34,805 bases of DNA from Opitutaceae bacterium (lineage in GTDB: Bacteria > Verrucomicrobiota > Verrucomicrobiia > Opitutales > Opitutaceae), in contig JANJTQ010000087.1 of assembly GCA_024711005.1 (NCBI GenBank), positions 1 through 34,805 of the forward strand. Reading direction: 5' to 3'. Position numbers and translations under genes: made by a program. The notes below the pieces were generated by a model. That model ran no database searches. It saw only the letters and a program-made list of their open reading frames with translations, and had not been told where the DNA came from. How positions within the stretch are numbered: the stretch's first letter is position 1; every line of letters starts with the position of its first letter. Of the stretch, positions 7,893 through 14,888 are shown piece by piece.

Positions 7893-10022
7893 TTAGCGGG
7901 AGCGGCTGGAGCGAAGAGCGAGCAGGAGCTCGGCGCAGGAAAGGAAGGCGGCGGCGGCGAGAGCGATGGTCCAGAGCTGCCGGGCGGTGAGCAATGGTGC
8001 GGAGGGGGGGGCCGGAGCGGCGGACGTCGGTTCGCCGGAGGCCGGATCGGCGGGCGACGTGAGGATGTCCTCGGCGGCGGTTTTGAGATTGGACTCGTCG
8101 GCCGGGGGCTGCACCGCGAAGTAGAAATCCGGACGTTCGTTCTGGCCGACGTAGACGGCGTACCGGCCGGCGGCGGCGGTGCTGCGGGCGCGTAGCATGG
8201 CTTGCGTATCCACGAGTTCGGTACGGCCGACGGCCACGGGTTTCGCGTCCTCGGCGGGGCCGCGAACGTAGACGTCGCGATTGAGCTGATCGATGGGGAC
8301 TGGGGCCTGGAAGACGTCGCCGGGCGCGAGGTTGAGCTTGAGCGAAGAGGCGCGGGCGGTGGCGGCGTAGAGCCGATGCATGAGCGGCACGAAGGCGGGG
8401 TGCAGCGGAAGATTGGTCCAGGCGGGGACGGGTGGCGCGGCGAATAACACGACGCGGCCCTTGCCCACGCTGCGTTCCATGATGACCGGCGAGGAGTCGG
8501 CCAGTCGAAGTGCGGTGGAGACCTCGGGTGTCTGGACTGGATCGAGCGGGAAAATCTTGGCGAAACGAAGCGCGGCGAGATTTCCGGCGGCGGGGTCGTT
8601 CCAAAGCGTAAGTAACGGGTAGTTGTACGGACCGGCCTCAATGGTTCCGTCGGGCGGTTCGGACGGCGGATTGATCGTCGCGGGAAGGAGATCGGGCCAG
8701 GGCGTATCGAGGAACAGGCCGGCCGGGGTGGCGTCGCCAGGCATGACAACGAGGCCGCCGCCATTCTGCACGAACTCGGCGAGGGCGGTCACCACCAGCG
8801 GCGGAAGCGGCTCGGTGGCGGCCAGAAAGATCACCGCGTATTCGGACAGTTTGGACGGATCGAGTTCGGCGCCGGTGATGCGCGTGACGTGCAGGTAGTG
8901 GCGCGAAGCGGCTTCTTCTTCGACAGGAGCAAGGGCGGTCGCGAGGAAATGGCCGGTGCCCTGCCAGGCCGCGGGACCGCGACGGGATTCGACGACGAGC
9001 ACGTCGCGAGCGGGGGCGATTTCAAGGGCGATGGTGCGGCGGTTGTCGAAGGCGAGGCGGTCGGGCGGAAGCGAGGCTGTGAGGGTATGGAAGCCGCTGC
9101 CGGGAAGCCGGACGAGGAGCGGTACGTGACGCGTCCCGCCCGGGGCGAGCTGGCTGATCACGGCGTCTGCGGAGGGCGCATCGTCATTGATGGCGAGCGT
9201 CAGACGAATGCCGTTGGCGGGGGTGTCGCCGAAATTGGTGACCTCGGCGAGGACACGCAGCGGTTGGCCGGCGACGGGAATGGCGGTGTCGAGCTTGAGA
9301 TCGGTGACGGCGAGATTGCCGGTGGAGGCGGCGGCCGCGCCGGGCGTGACGATGAAGACCCGGATGTCGGGTGCGGTTGCGAGAAACTCGCGGATGGGTT
9401 CGAGCGCGCGCCAGCCGGCGAGTTGGTTGTCGGTGAAGATGTGGATCTCGCGGCGGCCCTCAAGATTGCGCAGGGCTTCGATTGCCGCGCGAAGGGCGGG
9501 TTGAAAATCGGTGCCGCGGTCGGTGGGTTTGGCGAGTTCGACACTGCGGCGAACGAGGGAGAGATCGCGGGAAGGGCGGGAGACGGGGCTGGCGTAGCCG
9601 TCGTGGACGAGAAGCAGGCCGGCGGCGGAACCGGTCGGGAGTTCTTCGAGAAAGTTGAGGGTCGCCGTGCGGGCCGCGGCGAAACGCGTTTCGATTCCGT
9701 CGCTCGCACCCATGCTGGCGGACTGGTCGAGGAGAACCATGACCGTGAGCGGATCGCCGGCGACGAGGCTGGATTTTTCCACGGCCTCGAAAGTGGGGCG
9801 GGCAAAGGCGAAAACCAGGAGCGCGAGGACCAGACAGCGAAGGATGAGCAGGAGGAGGTCCTGCATTTTGACGCGCCGCTGGTTCTTTTTTGCGGCGGTC
9901 TGGAGAAAACGCATCGCGGCCCAACGCACTTCGCGGACGCGGAGTTTGTTGAGCAGGTGAATGATCACCGGCAGGGAGAGTGCGGCGAGTCCGGCGAGGG
10001 CGGCGGGGGCTAGAAATTGCAT
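7893..10022 (-). CDS. BatA-like VWA membrane protein
   Basis: The product has 709 residues from ATG 10020-10022; a GTG three bases earlier is possible. The N-terminus MQFLAPAALAGLAALSLP with IIHLLNKLR and VRWAAMRFL is the classic BatA opening. A second membrane helix (LLLLILRCLVLALLVFAFARP) follows. The VWA domain begins with a full MIDAS, VMVLLDQSASMGAS near residue 95, and a later IFTDNQLAGW. The C-terminal half holds beta-sandwich and amidotransferase-like segments and ends in a membrane helix (LWTIALAAAAFLSCAELLLAL). In Bat/MoxR systems such proteins are thought to act with the MoxR AAA+ ATPase in envelope maturation or stress. It lies 16 bp downstream of the DUF58 stop and 6 bp before the next gene. 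Confidence 0.9.
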   Translation of the reverse strand: MQFLAPAALAGLAALSLPVIIHLLNKLRVREVRWAAMRFLQTAAKKNQRRVKMQDLLLLILRCLVLALLVFAFARPTFEAVEKSSLVAGDPLTVMVLLDQSASMGASDGIETRFAAARTATLNFLEELPTGSAAGLLLVHDGYASPVSRPSRDLSLVRRSVELAKPTDRGTDFQPALRAAIEALRNLEGRREIHIFTDNQLAGWRALEPIREFLATAPDIRVFIVTPGAAAASTGNLAVTDLKLDTAIPVAGQPLRVLAEVTNFGDTPANGIRLTLAINDDAPSADAVISQLAPGGTRHVPLLVRLPGSGFHTLTASLPPDRLAFDNRRTIALEIAPARDVLVVESRRGPAAWQGTGHFLATALAPVEEEAASRHYLHVTRITGAELDPSKLSEYAVIFLAATEPLPPLVVTALAEFVQNGGGLVVMPGDATPAGLFLDTPWPDLLPATINPPSEPPDGTIEAGPYNYPLLTLWNDPAAGNLAALRFAKIFPLDPVQTPEVSTALRLADSSPVIMERSVGKGRVVLFAAPPVPAWTNLPLHPAFVPLMHRLYAATARASSLKLNLAPGDVFQAPVPIDQLNRDVYVRGPAEDAKPVAVGRTELVDTQAMLRARSTAAAGRYAVYVGQNERPDFYFAVQPPADESNLKTAAEDILTSPADPASGEPTSAAPAPPSAPLLTARQLWTIALAAAAFLSCAELLLALRSSRSR

Positions 10023-10038
10023 CACTCGGGCGGTGGGG

Positions 10039-10932
10039 TCAGCCGGCCTTGGACCGGAAGGCGAGATAGCCGGTCAGCGCTTCGGCGAGGGGGCGGCTGG
10101 TGTCGCAGAGGGTGTAGTGGACGCCGCATTGCTCGCAGACGCGACGCACGGCCTTTTGGTGTTCGTTGAACGCGGCGAGATAGCTTTTGCGAAGGTCGGC
10201 GGGGTTCGTCTGCAGACGGGAGTCGTCTTCGAGTCCGATGAAGCGAACGTTACCTTCGAGCGGGAAGGTGATCTCCTCCCGGTCGAGGACCTGAAAAACG
10301 ATGACTTCGCTGCGCGTGAGGCTGAGTCGGCGCAAGCCTTGCAGGAAGTCGGCGGGATCATCCAGAAGGTCGCTGATAAGGACGACGATGCCGCGGGCGG
10401 TGAGGCGGCTGGCGTAATCCTGAAGGCAGGCGCGGAGGTTGCCCGGCCGGGCGGGGGTGAACGCGGTGAGGCGCGTGCAGAGGTTGTGGATTTTGCCCAG
10501 GCTGTCGGTGCGCTGGAATGTCTCGCGCGGGCGGTCGTCGAACACCGTGGCGGTGACGGCGTCGCGTTGCTGAAGGATCAGGAAGCCGAGGCAGGCGGCG
10601 AGGCCGCGGGCGTAGTGGATTTTGGTGACGCTTGACGATCCGAAGGACATCGAGGCGGAGCCGTCGAGGAGCAGGTGGGCCACGTAGTTGGTGTCCTGCT
10701 CGTATTGCTTGATGTAATACTTGTCGGAGCGGCCGAGGACCTTCCAGTCGAGGTGACGCGGATCGTCGCCCGGGGAGTATTCGCGATGCTGGGAGAACTC
10801 GATCGCGAAACCGTTGAAGGGCGAACGGTGTTCCCCGACGCGGTAACCCTCGACGACACGGCGCGCGAAAAGACCGAGCGGTTCGGCGCGCGACAACGTG
10901 TCGGGATCGAGGAGGGTGTGGGTGGCGGCCAT
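10039..10932 (-). CDS. DUF58 protein with VWA-like fold
   Basis: The protein has 297 residues. An in-frame extension to 11145 exists, but it runs through a CGTTCT-hexamer repeat and gives nonsense such as RERERER, so I choose ATG 10930-10932 (MAATHTLLDP). The DUF58 signature is clear: EYSPGDDPRHLDWKVLGRSDKYYIKQYEQ, followed by LLLDGSASMSFGSS, a MIDAS-type motif, and VVLISDLLDDP. No membrane helix is seen, so it is probably cytoplasmic and membrane-associated through partners. DUF58 genes almost always follow moxR. It sits 139 bp downstream of moxR, and that gap is filled by a long hairpin element. Confidence 0.92.
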   Translation of the reverse strand: MAATHTLLDPDTLSRAEPLGLFARRVVEGYRVGEHRSPFNGFAIEFSQHREYSPGDDPRHLDWKVLGRSDKYYIKQYEQDTNYVAHLLLDGSASMSFGSSSVTKIHYARGLAACLGFLILQQRDAVTATVFDDRPRETFQRTDSLGKIHNLCTRLTAFTPARPGNLRACLQDYASRLTARGIVVLISDLLDDPADFLQGLRRLSLTRSEVIVFQVLDREEITFPLEGNVRFIGLEDDSRLQTNPADLRKSYLAAFNEHQKAVRRVCEQCGVHYTLCDTSRPLAEALTGYLAFRSKAG

Positions 10933-10958
10933 GGGGTGCGGACGAAGGGCGGATGGGG

Positions 10959-11065
10959 CTCGTTCTCGTTCTCGTTCTCTTACTCGTTCTCCTTTTCCGT
11001 CGCGATCACAGGCGAACGGCTTCAATCGGGGAGAACGAGAACGAGTAAGAGAACGAGAACGAATC
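10959..11065. repeat. CGTTCT-hexamer hairpin element, copy B
   Basis: Left arm 10959-10991 holds three CGTTCT units, CTTACT, then CGTTCT. Right arm 11030-11064 is the reverse complement of two CGTTCT, CTTACT, then two CGTTCT. The arms therefore pair almost completely, with a one-unit slip. The 38-base loop contains CACAGGCGAACGGCT (11008-11022 region), which matches 13 of 15 bases of the 3' end of moxR (11071-11085). The element fills most of the moxR-DUF58 gap. Confidence 0.85.
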
Positions 11066-11071
11066 GGAGAC

Positions 11072-12151
11072 TCAGGCCAACGGCTGGTTGGCGGGGATGA
11101 GTTGAAGGAGCTCGGTGATGACGGCGTCGGTGGTGACGCCTTCACTTTGCGCGGTGAAGTTGACCGCGATGCGATGACGAAGAATCGCGTGCGCCACCGC
11201 GGCCACGTTTTCGCAGCCGGTGTGGTTCTGGCCGTGGATGACGGCGTGGGCCTTGGCGGCGGTGATCATCGAGAGGCTTGCGCGCGGGCCGGCGCCGACG
11301 CTCAGCCACTTCGTCGCGGGTTCGAGCGCATCGGGTTCTCCGGTGCGCGTGGCGCGGACGAGGCGTTTGGCGTAGTGGTAAACGTGATCGGCGACCGGCA
11401 TCGATTTCACGATCTCCTGGAGCGCCATCACCTGTTCGGCGTCGATGACCGCCTGCGGTTGTTCGCCCCTGGCCGAGGCGCGTTTCATGATCTCCAGTTC
11501 CTCAGCGTCGCTCGGATAGCCGACGCGGATGAGGAACATAAATCTGTCGAGTTGCGCCTCGGGGAGCGGATAGGTGCCTTCCTGCTCAAGCGGATTCTGG
11601 GTGGCGAGCACGAAGAACGGAGCGGGAAGTTTGTGCGTCTTGCCGCCAACGGTGACGCGGCGTTCCTGCATGGCTTCGAGCAAGGCGGCCTGGGTTTTCG
11701 GAGGCGTGCGGTTGATTTCGTCCGCGAGAACGATGTTCGCAAAGAGCGGGCCGTTGATGAACCGGAAACTGCGCTCGCCGGTGTTGGGATCCGAATAGAT
11801 GACCTCGGTGCCCGTGATGTCGGACGGCATCAAATCGGGCGTGAACTGCACGCGCTTGAAGCTCATCTGAAGGGTGTCCGCGAGAGTTGAGATGAGGAGC
11901 GTTTTGGCCAGGCCCGGCACGCCGACCAGGAGGGCATGCGAGCGGGTGAAGATGGCGATGAGGATCTCTTCCACGACTTGTTGCTGGCCGACGATGACCT
12001 TGGAGAGCTCCTGCTGGATTGCGGCATAAACCTGGCGGCAATACTCGATCTGTTCGGGGCCGACGGGCGAATCGACCGCGGGATCGACGGCTTCGGGGGC
12101 GATGGCTTCGGGGGCGACGGGCGAAACGGGCTGTTCGGTGGAGTCGGACAT
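11072..12151 (-). CDS. moxR: MoxR-family AAA+ ATPase
   Basis: This 359-residue protein has the full MoxR motif set. Walker A is GVPGLAKT near residues 77-84. Walker B is IVLADEINRTPPKTQAALLEAMQE around 138. Sensor 1 lies in VLATQNPLEQEGTYPLPEAQLDRFMF, and the lid region GASPRASLS has the variant form VGAGPRASLSMI. An acidic, Ala/Pro-rich N-terminal tail of about 30 residues precedes the core. MoxR ATPases act as chaperone-like motors on VWA-domain proteins, which fits the DUF58 and two VWA genes directly downstream. It is first in the operon, and the 475 bp upstream should carry the operon promoter. Confidence 0.95.
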   Translation of the reverse strand: MSDSTEQPVSPVAPEAIAPEAVDPAVDSPVGPEQIEYCRQVYAAIQQELSKVIVGQQQVVEEILIAIFTRSHALLVGVPGLAKTLLISTLADTLQMSFKRVQFTPDLMPSDITGTEVIYSDPNTGERSFRFINGPLFANIVLADEINRTPPKTQAALLEAMQERRVTVGGKTHKLPAPFFVLATQNPLEQEGTYPLPEAQLDRFMFLIRVGYPSDAEELEIMKRASARGEQPQAVIDAEQVMALQEIVKSMPVADHVYHYAKRLVRATRTGEPDALEPATKWLSVGAGPRASLSMITAAKAHAVIHGQNHTGCENVAAVAHAILRHRIAVNFTAQSEGVTTDAVITELLQLIPANQPLA

Positions 12152-12626
12152 AGGAGATAAGGGCGGGGATAGATTCGCAGGATTGGCGTGCGGACTACGC
12201 GGGAAACGGAAAGAAATTTAAAAGGCGGGAAGGGGAAAACGGTCGGCCAATCCTGGGTGCCGTTGTTCAGTAACACAAAGCGGTCGGAGAGGGCGGCGAT
12301 GGGGGCGGGGGATGACGGAACGAGCATCCCAAGCGGATAAGAGGCGGTTGTCCAGACGAGGATGAGTTTATCCGTTCATCGGAGCGGAGCACGGTCGGAG
12401 GGATTGCTATATTGTCTCACGAAACCAAGGCGTTGAACCCAAGGGATTCGAACCTTGGGAGGAGGGCGGTTGAATTGCTATAATTGAGGACGAAAAAATT
12501 ACGGAGCGGGGTGCGTTTTGCGGCCGAAAAGCTGTGGGTGGAGTGATGTGACGGCGCCGGCGATGCCGTATTCAAAATAAAACTACGGACGGACGCCGAG
12601 TGACGGGCGGTTGTTTCCGCGGCGAC
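12152..12626. other. Gene-free stretch upstream of moxR
   Basis: No convincing ORF is seen in these 475 bp. It should hold the leftward promoter for the moxR operon, but I cannot place it with confidence. It carries a perfect 7-bp hairpin, CCCAAGG and CCTTGGG around GATTCGAA, at 12438-12459. The hairpin is flanked by two copies of ATTGCTATA(A)TTG at 12403-12414 and 12474-12486. A rightward TTGGGA/TATAAT pair (12455, 12479; 18-bp spacer) has no gene to serve. Confidence 0.5.
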
Positions 12627-13493
12627 TCATTCGATGCACTTCCAAGGGGCGCGGTCGGTGACGAAGGTGGCGCTGTCGGATGGGTGCGGTGCGAGTTGGA
12701 AGAGAGGGAGGATCGCCTGGCCTTTGGCGTTGGAGGAATAGCGTTCGCCTTTTTTCTCGTAGAGGAGAACGCCGTGAAACCGGCCGCCGGGGCGTTCGCC
12801 GATGAGGATGTCGATGTCGACCGGTTGGTCGGCTTTCAGGTTCATCCAGGTTCCATATTTCGCGAGAGTATTGGCCGCGACGGTCGGGCCCTTGTCCGGG
12901 GCTTCCCTCCACGCGAGCTTGGGCAGACGCGTGTCGGGGCGGCTGCCGTCAAGAACGACTTTGCGGTTGATGGCGACGACGAGCAGATCATCGACGTTGC
13001 CCACGAAACGGTAGGTGCCATCGGCAGGCGGGGCGATTTGCCCCTTGTAGTGAACCACCCAATACCGGGGCTTCACCAGCCCCTCGACGCCGAATGCCTT
13101 GGGGGCGGCGCTCGCATCCATGTTGGGCATGGAAAACTGCGTCGTGTAGAGCGGGAGGGCCGCGCGGAAAAAGCGGTTGAACAGCGCCTCGTCGAACTCG
13201 GATTCCAGGAATGCGTCGATCTCAATGACGTAACGGCGGGCGAAATCCGGGATCGGTTCCCGCTGCTGGGTCTGCTTCAGGTCGTAGAAGATGCCGATCA
13301 GCGTGGCGCCGTCCCGCTCGTGGCGTCCGAAGACGTTCTCGTTTTGGCCGATGGCGGGTGTGGCGCTCAAGAAAGCCATGAGCACGACCGGGGCAAAGAG
13401 TCCCTTGGCGTCTTGGCGAACGCGTCGGGGACCGATGAAAGCGCGGCGAAGTGCGTGCTGGGGGCGGGTCTTGGAACTGAGGGGCGGGTACAT
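12627..13493 (-). CDS. Secreted PA14-like protein
   Basis: The protein has 288 residues from ATG 13491-13493. A longer in-frame extension runs antisense through psd and is rejected. A basic N-region (RRAFIGPRRVRQDAKG) and hydrophobic core (LFAPVVLMAFLSATPAIG) form a signal peptide; ATG 13377-13379 is an alternative start that would remove the basic region. The mature part has a helical segment, then IAPPADGTYRFVGNVDDLLVVAINRKVVLDG, which resembles PA14-type beta-sandwich domains that bind carbohydrate or act as surface modules. It closes with DIDILIGERPGGRFHGVLLYEK. It is transcribed divergently from psd, with 144 bp between the starts. The specific role is unknown. Confidence 0.75.
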   Translation of the reverse strand: MYPPLSSKTRPQHALRRAFIGPRRVRQDAKGLFAPVVLMAFLSATPAIGQNENVFGRHERDGATLIGIFYDLKQTQQREPIPDFARRYVIEIDAFLESEFDEALFNRFFRAALPLYTTQFSMPNMDASAAPKAFGVEGLVKPRYWVVHYKGQIAPPADGTYRFVGNVDDLLVVAINRKVVLDGSRPDTRLPKLAWREAPDKGPTVAANTLAKYGTWMNLKADQPVDIDILIGERPGGRFHGVLLYEKKGERYSSNAKGQAILPLFQLAPHPSDSATFVTDRAPWKCIE

Positions 13494-13637
13494 GGATGGG
13501 GCGCGCCAACGCATAGAGGAATTCGACAAAGGCAAACAGCCCGTTTTTAGGGAGGCGTTCCGCTGGGCTCGGCGACGTGCAAACGCCGATTTTTCTTCTT
13601 TGCCCTCGCGCCGGGGGCGGTGAACGTTGCCGTCATC

Positions 13638-14540
13638 ATGTGCGCCGAGCCGATTCGTTTTTATAACCGTTACACCCAGTCCGTCGAAACCGAGCAGGTT
13701 TACGGCGAGAAATGGCTGCGCTGGTCGTACGAGACCCCGCTCGGCCGCATCGCGGTGGGCGCGTTGCTGACGCGGGCCGTGTTTTCTCACTGGTATGGCT
13801 GGCGGATGAATCGCCGCATCAGTGCGCAACGCGTGCTGCCATTCATCGCCGACTACAATCTCAACGTGGAGGAGTTCGCCCGCTCGCCGCTGGAGTTTAA
13901 AAGCTTCAACGAGTTTTTTTACCGTGCATTGAAGCGCGACGCCCGTCCGATTGCCGCCGGAGAGGACGTGGCGGTGTTCGCCGCGGATGGGCGGCACCTG
14001 GCGTTTCCCGATGTGGACGCGGTGCCCGGGTTCTATGTGAAAGGTGCGAAGTTCACGCTCGGGCGGCTCTTCGATGACGAGACGCTGGCGGGTGAGTTTG
14101 CCGGTGGCTCGATGGTGATTTCGCGTCTTTGTCCGGTGGACTACCATCGGTTTCACTTTCCTGTTTCCGGGGTCCCCGGAGAACCGCGATTGATCAACGG
14201 ACTGCTCTACTCGGTGAGTCCGATCGCGCTGCGGCGCAATATTGGCTACCTCGTGCAGAACAAACGCGCGCTCACCCTGATTGAAGGCACGCGTTTTGGG
14301 CGCGTGGCGATGTTCGAGGTGGGGGCGACCTGCGTGGGTACGATCAAGAATGTATTCGCGGACGGGCGGCCGGTCGCGAAGGGGGACGAGAAGGGATTCT
14401 TCACTTTTGGCGGCTCGTGCGTGATCACGGTTTTTCAGAAGGGTCGCATCCGGCTCGACGAGGATGTGGTGGCGCAGAGTGCCCGGCATGTTGAAACCTA
14501 CGCCCGGATGGGGGACCGGTTGGGCGTGGCGGGGGAGTAG
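13638..14540 (+). CDS. psd: Phosphatidylserine decarboxylase
   Basis: This enzyme converts phosphatidylserine to phosphatidylethanolamine at the membrane. The product is 300 residues from ATG 13638 (MCAEPIRFYNRYTQ); GTG 13620 would add six residues. Family motifs are FNEFFYRALKRDARP, the Asp of ADGRH, the His of SRLCPVDYHRFHFPVSG, and VGATCVGTI. The self-cleavage site reads FGGSC, where the Ser becomes the pyruvoyl group. The third position is usually Thr or Ser (LGST, GGST), so Cys is a mild oddity. With autocleavage the protein would split into a beta chain of about 265 residues and a short alpha chain of about 35. It stands alone, upstream of a tRNA gene. Confidence 0.93.
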   Translation: MCAEPIRFYNRYTQSVETEQVYGEKWLRWSYETPLGRIAVGALLTRAVFSHWYGWRMNRRISAQRVLPFIADYNLNVEEFARSPLEFKSFNEFFYRALKRDARPIAAGEDVAVFAADGRHLAFPDVDAVPGFYVKGAKFTLGRLFDDETLAGEFAGGSMVISRLCPVDYHRFHFPVSGVPGEPRLINGLLYSVSPIALRRNIGYLVQNKRALTLIEGTRFGRVAMFEVGATCVGTIKNVFADGRPVAKGDEKGFFTFGGSCVITVFQKGRIRLDEDVVAQSARHVETYARMGDRLGVAGE

Positions 14541-14598
14541 GGTGCCTTCGGTCTTGCCACAATCCATCCATACCTCCGATATCGGCCCCCTCATCGCC

Positions 14599-14682
14599 GC
14601 CCGGGTGGTGGAATGGCAGACACGAGGGTCTTAGAAGCCCTTGCCGTAAGGTGTGCAGGTTCGAGTCCTGTCCCGGGCACCA
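14599..14682 (+). tRNA. tRNA-Leu (anticodon UAG)
   Basis: The acceptor stem GCCCGGG (14599-14605) pairs with CCCGGGC (14672-14678), and ACCA follows, with the CCA encoded. The anticodon stem AGGGT/GCCCT encloses the loop CTTAGAA, giving anticodon TAG at 14632-14634. The T-arm is GCAGG TTCGAGT CCTGT. The long variable arm is that of a class II tRNA. It reads CUA leucine codons, which are rare in this GC-rich sequence. Confidence 0.95.
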
Positions 14683-14888
14683 ACTTATATAATGAGAGCC
14701 TCTCTATGAGGCCGGCTACTTAATCGGGTATTTGGCCCAGATGCTGCCAGAGCCTTGAATAGGCTTGTGAGTACCATTGGCAGGAGAGGGTGTTTTTAGG
14801 GCCGCAAGTGCAGCCTTCCTGCGTTGCTTTCGGTATTTTTTCACAATTCGGAACGAATGCGTTGACGTAATTCCGGGGAACATTTCCC

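Noticed and set aside
6447-8195. A 582-codon open frame on the + strand across two VWA genes
   Set aside because: It runs antisense across two recognised genes and a gene junction, and has no family pattern.
10933-11145. Extension of the DUF58 protein through the hexamer hairpin
   Set aside because: It overlaps the moxR end and encodes RSRSLTRSRS and RERERER from the repeat; DUF58 proteins begin near 10932.
12438-12459. tRNA-like T-arm (GGTTCGAATCC) on the - strand
   Set aside because: No acceptor stem, anticodon arm or CCA end can be placed around it; it is only a 7-bp hairpin.
12455-12484. Rightward TTGGGA/TATAAT promoter
   Set aside because: No gene follows on that strand; only the end of a leftward gene lies downstream.
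13494-14594. Upstream extension of the PA14-like protein to 655 codons
   Set aside because: The extension is antisense to psd, which has full family motifs; a signal peptide starts at 13493.
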